Source: Dyella sp. 2HG41-7 (GTDB lineage Bacteria > Pseudomonadota > Gammaproteobacteria > Xanthomonadales > Rhodanobacteraceae). Taken from it: DNA of 64,000 nt. This document shows positions 40,373 through 49,062 of the stretch, one piece after another. The first letter of the stretch is position 1. Every line of letters starts with the position of its first letter. The notes beneath the pieces were generated by a model. That model had not been told where the DNA came from. It did no database searches and was given only the letters and a program-made list of their open reading frames with translations. Made by a program: the position numbers and the translations under genes. The stretch covers positions 558,001-622,000 of the forward strand of contig NZ_JAJEJV010000004.1 of NCBI RefSeq assembly GCF_021390675.1. Direction: 5' to 3'.

Positions 40373-41464
40373 TCACACAATGCGCGTTCCGCTTTCCGCA
40401 TCGAAGAAATGCTGGCGGTCGGTGGTGATACTCAGCTGCAGGACGCTGCCGGGCGCGGATACATCGTGAGGCGGTACGCGCGAAACAATCGCTTTATCGC
40501 CGAAGCGCAGATTGAGAAAGATCTCGTTGCCCACGGGCTCGATAACTTCCACTTTTGCTTCCAGCGCGGCAGTGTTCGATGCCGTCGGCTGGAGATCTTC
40601 CGGGCGCACGCCGAGTACGACTTCGCTTCCGTTCCAAGTCTGCAACGCAGCTTCTTGCTGTGGCGACAAGCGCAACGGTATCGATGCGTGCGGCATCGAC
40701 AGATGCCAGCCGTTTTCGGGCAGCAAACGCCCACGCAGAAGATTCATTGCCGGCGAGCCGAGAAAGCCCGCGACAAACAGATTCGCCGGCTGGTGGTACA
40801 AATTCATCGGCGTGTCGATCTGCTGAATCTTGCCGCCGTCGAACACCACAATGCGCTCGCCCAGGGTCATCGCTTCCACCTGGTCGTGCGTAACGTAAAT
40901 CGTGGTGGTGCCGAGCTGCCGGTGCAGTCGCGCGATTTCCACCCGCATCGACAAACGCAACCGTGCGTCGAGATTGGAAAGCGGCTCGTCAAGCAAAAAC
41001 ACTTTAGGTTCGCGTACCAGCGCGCGTCCGAGCGCCACGCGCTGACGTTGTCCGCCGGACAGCGCTGCCGGTCGAGCATCCAGGCGATGCTCCAGCTCCA
41101 GCCATTTCGCCGCCTCATGCACGCGGCGGTCGATCTCGTCTTGCCGTTTGCCGCGCAGATGCAGCCCAAAGCCCAGGTTTTCCGCGACAGTCATGTGCGG
41201 ATAAAGCGCGTAATTCTGAAACACCATCGCCACATCGCGATCTTTCGGCGCGATGTCGTTGACGGTCCGTCCGTCGATGCGCAGCGAGCCCGACGTGATG
41301 GGTTCCAATCCGGCGATCATGCGCAGCAAGGTGGTTTTGCCGCAGCCGGAAGGGCCCACCAGCACCAGCAATTCGCCGTCCGCAATATCGAAACTGGCGT
41401 TATCGACGCCGATATGGCCGTTGGGATAGACCTTGCGCACTCGCTCAAGACTGACAGTCGCCAT
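40373..41464 (-). CDS. ABC sugar importer ATPase (UgpC/MsmK-like)
   Basis: A 363-residue ATPase with Walker A GPSGCGKT (37-44), signature LSGGQ (135-139), Walker B LLDE (157-160) and a C-terminal TOBE regulatory domain (VVLGVRPEDL). It would power the importer of 37.3-40.4 kb. The gene is on the opposite strand, convergent with the permeases and divergent from the beta-glucosidase gene, so it has its own promoter. UgpC/MsmK-type ATPases often serve several importers, which may explain the arrangement. I chose ATG 41464 over 41482 on conservation. Confidence 0.92.
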   Translation of the reverse strand: MATVSLERVRKVYPNGHIGVDNASFDIADGELLVLVGPSGCGKTTLLRMIAGLEPITSGSLRIDGRTVNDIAPKDRDVAMVFQNYALYPHMTVAENLGFGLHLRGKRQDEIDRRVHEAAKWLELEHRLDARPAALSGGQRQRVALGRALVREPKVFLLDEPLSNLDARLRLSMRVEIARLHRQLGTTTIYVTHDQVEAMTLGERIVVFDGGKIQQIDTPMNLYHQPANLFVAGFLGSPAMNLLRGRLLPENGWHLSMPHASIPLRLSPQQEAALQTWNGSEVVLGVRPEDLQPTASNTAALEAKVEVIEPVGNEIFLNLRFGDKAIVSRVPPHDVSAPGSVLQLSITTDRQHFFDAESGTRIV

Positions 41465-41559
41465 CGAATTGCATTGCCCCATCTACATGCAGCGTTGGGC
41501 TATTCTCGCCGCGTAATTAGTTACATCAAGCCGCACTGCGGCATGGAGAGTTTCGCATC

Positions 41560-42912
41560 ATGACTCGCAGCTATCGCTTCCCGGCCAACTTCGTTTGGGG
41601 CGCTGCCACGTCGGCCTATCAGATCGAAGGCTCGCCCCTGGCCGATGGCGCGGGTCCCAGCATCTGGCAGCGATTTGCGCATACGCCGGGCATGATGGCC
41701 AATGACGATAACGGCGATATCGCCTGCGATCACTATCGCCGTTACAAGGACGACGTGCAGCTGATGCGTGCGCTCGGCCTTAACGGCTATCGCTTCAGTT
41801 TGTCGTGGAGTCGTGTGCTGCCGGAGGGAACGGGTCGCATCAATCAGAAAGGGTTGGATTTCTACTCGCGCCTGGTCGACGAACTGCTCGAAAACGGCAT
41901 CGAACCCAATGCGACCTTGTTCCATTGGGATATGCCTGCCGCGCTCGACGATCGCGGCGGATGGTTGAGCCGCGATTGCGCGCATTGGTTTGCCGAGTAT
42001 GCGAGTGTGGTCTTCAAGGCGTTGGACGGTCGCGTAAAGCTTTGGTCCACCATCAACGAACCGTGGGTCGTGACGGACGGCGGCTATTTGAACGGCGCGC
42101 TGGCGCCAGGGCATCGCAGCAAATACGAAGCGCCTATTGCTGCACATAATCTGATGCGCGCGAGCGGCGCCGCGATTCAGGCGTATCGCTCGGTGGGGCG
42201 ACATGAGATCGGTGTTGTGTTCAATATCGAGCCGAAGTACCCCGCGTCGCAACGTCCAGAAGATGTCGCCGCGACGCGTCGTGCGCACGCGTATATGAAC
42301 GAGCAATTCGCCGACCCTGCATTGCTTGGATCCTATCCGCCGGAACTGAAAGAAATTTTTGGTGACGCGTGGCCCGATTTCCCCGTAGACGATTTCCAGC
42401 TTACGAAACAGCCGGTAGATTTCGTGGGCATCAATTACTACACGCGCTCCGTGGTCAAGCACGACGATAACGGTTACCCGTGCAAGGCATCACGCGTGCA
42501 CCAAAAACATGTCACGCATACGGAAACCGACTGGGAGGTCTACGAGCAGGGATTGATCGACACCCTGATGTGGTTCAAAACGCGTTACGGCAATCTGCCG
42601 TTGTACATCACCGAAAACGGCGCCGCGTTTTACGATCCGCCGGTGGCGGAAGGCGACGTCGTGAAGGATCCAAAGCGCGTCGCCTATTTGCGCGATCATC
42701 TACGCGCGTTGCATCAGTGCGTCGAAGCGGGCGTGAATCTCAAGGGCTATTACGCGTGGTCGTTGCTGGACAATCTGGAGTGGTCGCTGGGTTTTGCCAA
42801 GCGCTTTGGTTTGTATCACGTGGATTATGCGACGCTGAAACGTACACCGAAGGCTTCGGCGAAGTTTTATGCGAAGGTCATCGAAAGCAACGGTGAAGCG
42901 CTTGCCGAGTAG
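41560..42912 (+). CDS. GH1 beta-glucosidase
   Basis: Cytoplasmic retaining beta-glycosidase of 450 residues, no signal peptide. N-terminal FPANFVWGAATSAYQIEG is the GH1 signature. Acid/base Glu167 lies in TINEPW and nucleophile Glu352 in YITENG. It would split imported beta-linked oligosaccharides to glucose. A separate promoter is expected in the 95-base gap shared with the ATPase gene; GGAGAG precedes the ATG. Confidence 0.93.
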   Translation: MTRSYRFPANFVWGAATSAYQIEGSPLADGAGPSIWQRFAHTPGMMANDDNGDIACDHYRRYKDDVQLMRALGLNGYRFSLSWSRVLPEGTGRINQKGLDFYSRLVDELLENGIEPNATLFHWDMPAALDDRGGWLSRDCAHWFAEYASVVFKALDGRVKLWSTINEPWVVTDGGYLNGALAPGHRSKYEAPIAAHNLMRASGAAIQAYRSVGRHEIGVVFNIEPKYPASQRPEDVAATRRAHAYMNEQFADPALLGSYPPELKEIFGDAWPDFPVDDFQLTKQPVDFVGINYYTRSVVKHDDNGYPCKASRVHQKHVTHTETDWEVYEQGLIDTLMWFKTRYGNLPLYITENGAAFYDPPVAEGDVVKDPKRVAYLRDHLRALHQCVEAGVNLKGYYAWSLLDNLEWSLGFAKRFGLYHVDYATLKRTPKASAKFYAKVIESNGEALAE

Positions 42913-42928
42913 TTGGGTTCTCGCCTCA

Positions 42929-43048
42929 CGTCATTCCAGCGAAGGCCGGAATCCAGTATGAAAATGCGTCCGAAGGACACATTATTTTTTGTATTGAGTG
43001 CTTCGCACAACGTGTTTGCACTGGATTCCGGCCTTCGCCGGAATGACG
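42929..43048. repeat. REP/BIME-like element of two inverted hairpin arms
   Basis: Two 29-base arms (42929-42957 and 43020-43048) are inverted copies differing at one base. Each arm itself folds: arm 2 has ATTCCGGC, loop CTTC, GCCGGAAT. A 62-base AT-richer spacer separates them. It fills the gap between convergent GH1 and thrC genes and could stop transcription from both sides. The form is that of a dispersed REP pair. Confidence 0.8.
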
Positions 43049-43059
43049 GGAGGCGGAGT

Positions 43060-44391
43060 TTAAATCTCGACGTGCTGCGCAGCTTTGTCCAACAGCCATC
43101 CGCGCAGGGCGCCATCTTCCGCTGACATCGACTCCGCTGACGCCGAGCGTTGCAGCATCGCCGCCAGCGCAGACGGCACGTCGACCGAGCGGCCGATCAA
43201 CGGCTCAACCACGCTTTCGAATTTCGCCGGATGTGCGGTGGCTACAACGGCCCACGGTAAATCGTCGCCCGCCGCACGATACTGATCCAGCAGATGCAGG
43301 GCGGTCGCCGTGTGCGGGCAAAATACTTCGTCGTGTTCGCGCGCATGCTGAGCGATGGTCGCCGCAATCGTTCGGTCGTCCACGCTTTGCGCTCGGAACT
43401 GCGCGCGCAATGCTTGGTTATCCGGATACGTCCATTGCAAACGTTCGAAATTGCTGGGCGCGCCCACATCCATCGCATTGGCCAGTGTCGCCACGGCTTG
43501 GCGTGGCGTGTAATCCTCGCCCGCAAAAAAATCCGGAAGCGTCGTGTTGGCATTGCAAGCCAACCGGATCGCTCCAATCGGCAATCCCATCGCGCGTACC
43601 CACACCACGGCCAAGGCATTGCCGAGGTTGCCGGTAGGCACGATCAAATTCAGCGGCTCGCGATGCTCGCGCCACCACGCGAGTGACGCATGCGCGTAGT
43701 AACTCATCTGCGGAAGCAGACGTCCAAGGCTGATGCTGTTGGCGGAAGAAAGCGGCGATTGCGCTTGCAATGCCGCATCGTTCAACGCGGCTTTCACCAT
43801 GCGCTGGCAATCGTCGAAACGACCTTGCACGCGCAGTGCTTGCACGTTGTCGCCAAAACAGCCGAGCTGGTGGGCTTGTCGCGGCGACACGCGACCGTCG
43901 GGATAGAGAATGACGACGTCGATGCCGGGCTGTCGATGAAACGCCGCGGCGACGGCCGCGCCGGTATCGCCGGAAGTGGCGACCAGTATCGTCAGTGGAT
44001 TGGACGCATCGCTGCGCACTCGGCGCAGGCATGCTGCTAGAAAACGCGCGCCAACATCTTTGAATGCCGCGGTGGGGCCGTGAAACAACTCCAGCACCAA
44101 GGTTTTTGGATGATGCGTCAGCGCGCGCAATGGCGTAGGAAACGTTAGCGCTTCGGCGCAGATGGCAGGCAATTCGCCGGCAAGCGCATCGCCAGCAAAG
44201 AACGGGCTGAGCAGCGTGGCGGCGGTGTCGGCCAGCGTGCCGCCGGCACTGAAATCTTCGGGGCTTAGCGTTGGCAGGCGTTCGGGCACGTACAATCCGC
44301 CGTCCGGCGCAAGCCCCGCTGCAATCGCTTCGCTCAATGTGGCATGCGTGTTTGCATTGCGTGTGCTCAGGTATCGCAACGCTGCGCTCAT
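43060..44391 (-). CDS. thrC: threonine synthase
   Basis: PLP enzyme making threonine from O-phosphohomoserine, 443 residues. The Schiff-base Lys111 is in [15 protein letters not shown]-terminal MRYLSTR-like [34 protein letters not shown] and [16 protein letters not shown] are family blocks. Its ATG overlaps the thrB stop (4 bases), closing the threonine operon. Confidence 0.96.
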   Translation of the reverse strand: MSAALRYLSTRNANTHATLSEAIAAGLAPDGGLYVPERLPTLSPEDFSAGGTLADTAATLLSPFFAGDALAGELPAICAEALTFPTPLRALTHHPKTLVLELFHGPTAAFKDVGARFLAACLRRVRSDASNPLTILVATSGDTGAAVAAAFHRQPGIDVVILYPDGRVSPRQAHQLGCFGDNVQALRVQGRFDDCQRMVKAALNDAALQAQSPLSSANSISLGRLLPQMSYYAHASLAWWREHREPLNLIVPTGNLGNALAVVWVRAMGLPIGAIRLACNANTTLPDFFAGEDYTPRQAVATLANAMDVGAPSNFERLQWTYPDNQALRAQFRAQSVDDRTIAATIAQHAREHDEVFCPHTATALHLLDQYRAAGDDLPWAVVATAHPAKFESVVEPLIGRSVDVPSALAAMLQRSASAESMSAEDGALRGWLLDKAAQHVEI

Positions 44392-45377
44392 GCATGTTCT
44401 CCGGTGTCGACGGCGGGAAGCAATGTTGCTGCAGGTCCGTCGATCGGCGATACGAAGCTGTCGCTATCCAATCCGGCGTCGGCGAACGCACTGCGCATCG
44501 CGACCGCGGCGGCCTCGGCTTCGGTGCGATGTTCGAACCAGCCGAACACGCTGGGACCGCCGCCGGAAATACTGGCGCCCATCGCTTTGTGATCCAGCGC
44601 CGCCTGCTTTACGCGCGCAAAATTGGGCACCAGTGGCGCGCGGCGCGGCTCCACCAGCACGTCTTTCAACCCTTCGCGCACCAGTTCCGCATCGCCGCGC
44701 CAGCAGCCGGCAAGCACCAGCGCAAGGTTGGCGGACTGCGCGACGAATTCGCTCAATGCGTAATCGCCAGCGAGTGCTGCACGCGCCTTGCGCGTTTCGA
44801 GCACGACATGCGGATGCACCAACGCGCAATGCCACGACGGTGGCACCGATAAACGCACCAGTCGATCGCGCGTGGCGAGCACCAGTCCGCCCAACAGCAT
44901 CGGCCCGACGTTGTCGCCATGACGTCCGCCGCTGGCGACGGCTTCGCCTTCCATCGCGAAACCGTAAAGCGATTCGCGCGACAGCGGCCGTTCCAGCAAG
45001 GCATTCGCTGCCACCAACGCGGCGACGCACGATGCCGCGGAACCACCCATGCCCGATCCCAATGCAATACCTTTGTGCAGCACGATTTCGAATCCGTGTT
45101 GCAAACCGAGCGCTTTGCGCAAGGCCATCAACGCGGCGCCGGCCGTGTTCTGCGCGGCGTCCGTAGGCAGTACTTCCACACAGCCTTGTATGCCGGCGAT
45201 GCGTACGACGGGCGCATCGATGCGCCGCACTTCGGCACGGTCGCCAGCGCCGGCGATGCAATGTCCGAGGATGTCGAAACCCACGCCGACATTGCCGATG
45301 CTGGCAAAGGCCGTGGCGGATGCGACTTGCAGGCGTTGCGATGACATGGATGACTTCACGGCAAGAGGAGCGTTCAT
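44388..45377 (-). CDS. thrB: homoserine kinase
   Basis: GHMP-family kinase of 329 residues that phosphorylates homoserine. ATP-binding [18 protein letters not shown] is clear, with [15 protein letters not shown] at the N-terminus and [18 protein letters not shown] at the C-terminus. Start ATG 45377 overlaps the homoserine dehydrogenase stop by 4 bases; ATG 45347 is an alternative nearer the E. coli length of 310. Confidence 0.95.
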   Translation of the reverse strand: MNAPLAVKSSMSSQRLQVASATAFASIGNVGVGFDILGHCIAGAGDRAEVRRIDAPVVRIAGIQGCVEVLPTDAAQNTAGAALMALRKALGLQHGFEIVLHKGIALGSGMGGSAASCVAALVAANALLERPLSRESLYGFAMEGEAVASGGRHGDNVGPMLLGGLVLATRDRLVRLSVPPSWHCALVHPHVVLETRKARAALAGDYALSEFVAQSANLALVLAGCWRGDAELVREGLKDVLVEPRRAPLVPNFARVKQAALDHKAMGASISGGGPSVFGWFEHRTEAEAAAVAMRSAFADAGLDSDSFVSPIDGPAATLLPAVDTGEHA

Positions 45378-46516
45378 GCGCGCACCTCCAGCGACTCGGC
45401 GATGCGCAGCAAATCGGCGAACACCCCGGCGGCCGTCACTTCCGGACCGGCGCCGGGGCCCTGCACCAGCAGCGGATTATCGCGGTAACGCTGCGTGCGG
45501 AATTGCACAATGTTATCCGTAAGCCGCGTATGTGCGAACGGATGCGATGCGGGGACCACCTGCAAACGCACCTGGGCGCGGCCATCGCGATCCAGGCTGG
45601 CGACGTGGCGCAGCACGCCCTGTTCAGCTTTTGCCTCCGCCAGACGCACGGCCATGGGGACGTCCAGCTCATCCAGTCTGGCCATGAATTCGTCCAGCGA
45701 CACGTCCATCAGCGAACGCGGCACCAGGCTTTCCACGGCTACATCGTGCGACGAAAGCGGCCAGCCCGCTTCGCGCGCCAGTATCACCAACTTGCGCGCA
45801 ACGTCGACGCCGGAAAGATCGTCGCGCGGATCGGGCTCCGTGTAACCCAGCGCATGCGCTTCGCCCACCAGCGTCGAGAAGGGACGCGTGCCGTCGTATT
45901 GGCAACATAACCATGCGAGCGTGCCGGAAAACATGCCTTCGACCGAAAGCAGCTGATCGCCGGTATCGAGCAGATCACGCAACGTTTGCACTACGGGCAA
46001 TCCCGCACACACGGTTGCTTCATAACGGAACCTTCCGCCGTGCATACTCGCGGCGCGAATTGCTTGCCAACGCGATAACGGACCGCTGCTCGCCAATTTG
46101 TTCGGCGTCACGACGTGCAAACCGGACGCGAGCCAATACGGATAGTGCGACGCCACGGCATCGTTCGCGCTGCAATCGATCAGCATGGCGTGACGTCCAT
46201 CGTCGCCGCGCATGTAGGCGGCGAATTGATCCAGATCGGTGGGGCGCCAGGTTTGCGCATCGTGTTGCGCGTTGAGTTCCGGGTCGTCGCAATCGAGCCA
46301 CATGCGTCGACTCGCCGCGACGCCGCAGAGCTTCAATTCCAATCCGGCTTCGCGCAACAGACGTTCTTGCGCCGCGCGTAATTGAGCCAGCAACACGCTT
46401 CCTACTCGTCCAGGGCCGATCAAACCCACGGCCAGCGTGCGTCGGCGCGCCGTCGCAGCCTGCAAAGGCGGCAGGCGGTGTGGGTGTTCGGCGATGAGTG
46501 ATGCACAGCTTTCCAT
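45374..46516 (-). CDS. homoserine dehydrogenase, ThrA-type without aspartokinase domain
   Basis: Reduces aspartate semialdehyde to homoserine, 380 residues. NAD(P)-binding [27 protein letters not shown] and [26 protein letters not shown] match the C-terminal dehydrogenase half of bifunctional ThrA. No aspartokinase domain or ACT regulatory domain precedes it: only about 27 unconserved residues do, and the leader region lies immediately upstream. Aspartokinase must be encoded elsewhere. GGAGG lies six bases before the ATG. First structural gene of the thr operon. Confidence 0.93.
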   Translation of the reverse strand: MESCASLIAEHPHRLPPLQAATARRRTLAVGLIGPGRVGSVLLAQLRAAQERLLREAGLELKLCGVAASRRMWLDCDDPELNAQHDAQTWRPTDLDQFAAYMRGDDGRHAMLIDCSANDAVASHYPYWLASGLHVVTPNKLASSGPLSRWQAIRAASMHGGRFRYEATVCAGLPVVQTLRDLLDTGDQLLSVEGMFSGTLAWLCCQYDGTRPFSTLVGEAHALGYTEPDPRDDLSGVDVARKLVILAREAGWPLSSHDVAVESLVPRSLMDVSLDEFMARLDELDVPMAVRLAEAKAEQGVLRHVASLDRDGRAQVRLQVVPASHPFAHTRLTDNIVQFRTQRYRDNPLLVQGPGAGPEVTAAGVFADLLRIAESLEVRA

Positions 46517-46566
46517 GACAGCCTCCGTAGAGGCCCCGATCTCGCTGGCGGGTTTCGGTCTGCGCC

Positions 46567-46591
46567 GGCCCGCCTCGTCGAGGGCGGGACC
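46567..46591 (-). terminator. attenuator hairpin candidate between thr leader and homoserine dehydrogenase
   Basis: GC-rich stem CCCGCC / GGCGGG extended by two more pairs past a bulged base, between the leader-peptide stop (46608) and the dehydrogenase start (46516). The position fits transcriptional attenuation, but no T-run follows, so the mechanism may be rho-linked or translational. Confidence 0.5.
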
Positions 46592-46607
46592 GTTTGCGAT
46601 TAAGACT

Positions 46608-46763
46608 TTATTCGCGCACAGAAACCACCCCGAACCCGGTCGTTCCGGTTCCGGTAGTGGTCGTAATCGTCGTAATGACGCTAATCGTTGTCACCGCAAC
46701 GCAAGCACGACCGGCGTTGACCGGTGCGATAAAGCTGCGTGCTGGCGCGGATGCGTGTGACAT
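46608..46763 (-). CDS. thrL: threonine operon leader peptide
   Basis: A 51-residue leader peptide from ATG 46763. Its second half is TTISVITTITTTTGTGTT, eleven threonines and three isoleucines within twenty residues, the same style as E. coli ThrL. Ribosome stalling on scarce charged tRNA-Thr or tRNA-Ile would control the downstream structure and so the operon. It ends 91 bases before the homoserine dehydrogenase start. The predicted transcription start coincides with the ATG, so it may be translated from a leaderless mRNA. Confidence 0.87.
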   Translation of the reverse strand: MSHASAPARSFIAPVNAGRACVAVTTISVITTITTTTGTGTTGFGVVSVRE

Positions 46764-46769
46764 GGCTCG

Positions 46770-46799
46770 ACAATAGTTGTGCGCTGCAGCGACTGTCAA
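46770..46799 (-). promoter_or_regulatory. sigma-70 promoter of the thr operon
   Basis: On the minus strand, TTGACA (46799-46794), an 18-base spacer and TATTGT (46775-46770) form a good -35/-10 pair. The expected start, about 7 bases on, is the A of the thrL ATG. Confidence 0.68.
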
Positions 46800-46865
46800 C
46801 AGTTGCGACATGAAACTATGGCATGACGGTTTCGGCGGGAAAGTTTCACAAGAAACCTTATGCGT

Positions 46866-48896
46866 TCAGTGCGATAGATCGATGGCGTAAACCGCCGTGC
46901 CATCGCTGTTATCGCGAACCTGTTGCACGTCGCTCAACCCATCGGTTTGCGCGATCGACTGCTTGTCGCTGGCCGACGTAAATACCACTGCGCCGCGCGT
47001 TTTCAGATGCGCGAAATGCCACGATGCTGGCGGTAGGTCGTTCGCACCGAGCGTGGGATGCGCCTGCAACCAGCGCGCAAGAATATCGCGCGTGCCATCG
47101 GGCGCGGCGAGCACGATATTGCTGCCGTCCAAGCCAGGGAAATGTCCACCGCCGCTCGCGCGATAGTTGTTGGTCACCACGATAAAACTTTGCGAAGGCG
47201 ATACCGGTTTGTTGTTGTATCTAAGTTTCTCGATGCGCTGACCGACGGGCTTGGATACATCGATCACGTAACCGATACCTCCTTGAATCTGATCGAAGTT
47301 GAAGCCCGAGTACTTCTCGTTGATCAGCGATTGTTCGCCCGTTGCATGTGGATCGATACGATTGAAACGGCCCGCCGATGCTTCCAGCCACGCCTTGAGT
47401 TGTGCGCCGTCGATCTTCACCGCCGCAAGCGTGTTGGGATAGAAATACAAATCCGCCGCGCTGCGCAGGGTCAGCGGTCCCGGCATGACATCGGTGTAAT
47501 CGTCCGGACCGCCGAAGCCGGTGCGGAACGCCGCGGCGGCGGCCAATACGGGCGTATTCGCCAACTCGGGGTGCGAAGAACGCAAGGCGTTGCGTACGTA
47601 ATCGATCTGCGCCGCATTCACCGGCGCGAGTGCGCTCATATCGCCTTCGTCAGCGAAATAAGTACTCATGCGTACATTGCTTTGGCCGATCGGTGTATTG
47701 ACGTAGGCGATGGCGGCCTGATGCACTTTGTCGGTCGCCAGTTTGATTTGCGGATCGGCTTGCACGCAGTTGGACGGCGAAACGGTGGGTTTGCCAGCCA
47801 CCATGAGCGGCGGACAAATCGGCCACACCTGGCTGAAGCTTTTGCTTTTGTCGACGGTCCAGCGCCCTTGTTGATGCACCAGCGCAAGCCGGATCACGCC
47901 CAGATCCTTGCCGAAGAATCCACCCATCACCGCCGGCACGCCGCGCACCAAACCGTGTTCGTCGTCCACATCCTGCATGTGCGCGAAGCGCGGGCCGGGG
48001 AAATCGGTATGTTCGTGGCCGAGCAGCAACACATCGATGCCCGCCACGCCGGCGAGATGCCAACCGCCGTTTTCCATATCCGACGTATACGGCGCGGCGT
48101 TGAGACCACCGTGCAAAATCGCAATCACCAGATCCGGATGCTGCGCTTGAATCTCGGGCATGTATTTCTGCGCCGCTTCCACCACGCCGGTGACGGTGAC
48201 TTTGCCCTGCAAATTCAGCTTGTCCCATTGCATGATCGGCGGCGGCGCAAAGCCGATGATGGCGATCTTCATCGGCACGCTGAGTTGGCTGCCATCCGGC
48301 GTAAATGCGGCCATCTTGCGATGGATGATTGTCCACGGCTGAAAGATCGGCTTGCCGTCGCGCGCGCTGTTGACGTTCGCTAACACCAGCGGATAGTGCG
48401 GTCCCGCGCAACGCTGCGCGCTGCCGCCGTCCACGTTCATCGGCGTGCCGGTCACTTGCGACAGGAACGGCAGGCCGTAATTGAATTCGTGATTGCCGAT
48501 GGTGCCGCCGTCGTAGCCCACGGCATCCATCGCTTTGTAAATCGCAAGTTCTTCGTCGCAACCGACCTTGTGCACCTGCGCCTGGTAATCGGCCAGCACG
48601 CTGCCTTGAATGGTGTCGCCGGCATCGAACAGCAGGCTATTGGTGAACTGATTGCGGGCCTTGCGTATCAGGGTGACGGTGCGGTCGAAACCCAGGGTGG
48701 GGTCGGCCTTTTGCTTGTAATAGTCGTAACCCAGCACGTTTGAATGCAGATCGGTGGTTTCCAGGATCGCCACGTCCGCGCGCACGCCATCGGGTACCGG
48801 CGGCGCCGGGGACTGTTCCTGATGCGGATGGCTGGCGCATCCGGCCAGCAACAGGGCGGCGACCAGCGCGGTAAGGCGGCGAGAACGTTGGAGCAT
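46866..48896 (-). CDS. CpdB-like 2',3'-cyclic-nucleotide 2'-phosphodiesterase / 3'-nucleotidase lipoprotein
   Basis: A 676-residue metallophosphoesterase with C-terminal 5'-nucleotidase domain. Metal-site motifs appear in order: ETTDLHSN, DAGDTIQG, GNHEFNYG, AILHGG and GHEHTDFP. The C-terminal domain ends with the substrate-stacking NNYRASGGGHFPG segment. Start ATG 48896 gives a lipoprotein signal, LLLAGC, so unlike periplasmic E. coli CpdB it is membrane-anchored. Scavenges nucleotides or cyclic 2',3'-NMPs. Transcribed alone, back to back with the thr operon. Confidence 0.9.
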   Translation of the reverse strand: MLQRSRRLTALVAALLLAGCASHPHQEQSPAPPVPDGVRADVAILETTDLHSNVLGYDYYKQKADPTLGFDRTVTLIRKARNQFTNSLLFDAGDTIQGSVLADYQAQVHKVGCDEELAIYKAMDAVGYDGGTIGNHEFNYGLPFLSQVTGTPMNVDGGSAQRCAGPHYPLVLANVNSARDGKPIFQPWTIIHRKMAAFTPDGSQLSVPMKIAIIGFAPPPIMQWDKLNLQGKVTVTGVVEAAQKYMPEIQAQHPDLVIAILHGGLNAAPYTSDMENGGWHLAGVAGIDVLLLGHEHTDFPGPRFAHMQDVDDEHGLVRGVPAVMGGFFGKDLGVIRLALVHQQGRWTVDKSKSFSQVWPICPPLMVAGKPTVSPSNCVQADPQIKLATDKVHQAAIAYVNTPIGQSNVRMSTYFADEGDMSALAPVNAAQIDYVRNALRSSHPELANTPVLAAAAAFRTGFGGPDDYTDVMPGPLTLRSAADLYFYPNTLAAVKIDGAQLKAWLEASAGRFNRIDPHATGEQSLINEKYSGFNFDQIQGGIGYVIDVSKPVGQRIEKLRYNNKPVSPSQSFIVVTNNYRASGGGHFPGLDGSNIVLAAPDGTRDILARWLQAHPTLGANDLPPASWHFAHLKTRGAVVFTSASDKQSIAQTDGLSDVQQVRDNSDGTAVYAIDLSH

Positions 48897-49022
48897 GGGG
48901 CTTCCGGTGGGGCAGGTGGAATGCATGAACCTAGCAGATACGGGTGACATTCCGCGTGGGGACGGGCATCTGTTTGGTGGCCAAATGGCACTAAAATGAC
49001 GCCATTTTGACAAACAGAATAA

Positions 49023-49042
49023 GGCGCCGCCCAAGCGGCGCC
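49023..49042 (+). other. perfect hairpin in the leader of the phosphoglycerol transferase gene
   Basis: GGCGCCGC, loop CCAA, GCGGCGCC, ending 20 bases before the ATG and just upstream of the ribosome site AGCAGGGGGAG. Could slow translation initiation or stabilise the mRNA. Confidence 0.5.
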
Positions 49043-49062
49043 CTAGCAGGGGGAGCCCACAC

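Noticed and set aside
46764-46811. Longer thr leader peptide from ATG 46811
   Set aside because: It would start upstream of or within the predicted -35/-10 promoter elements, so the mRNA would not contain it.
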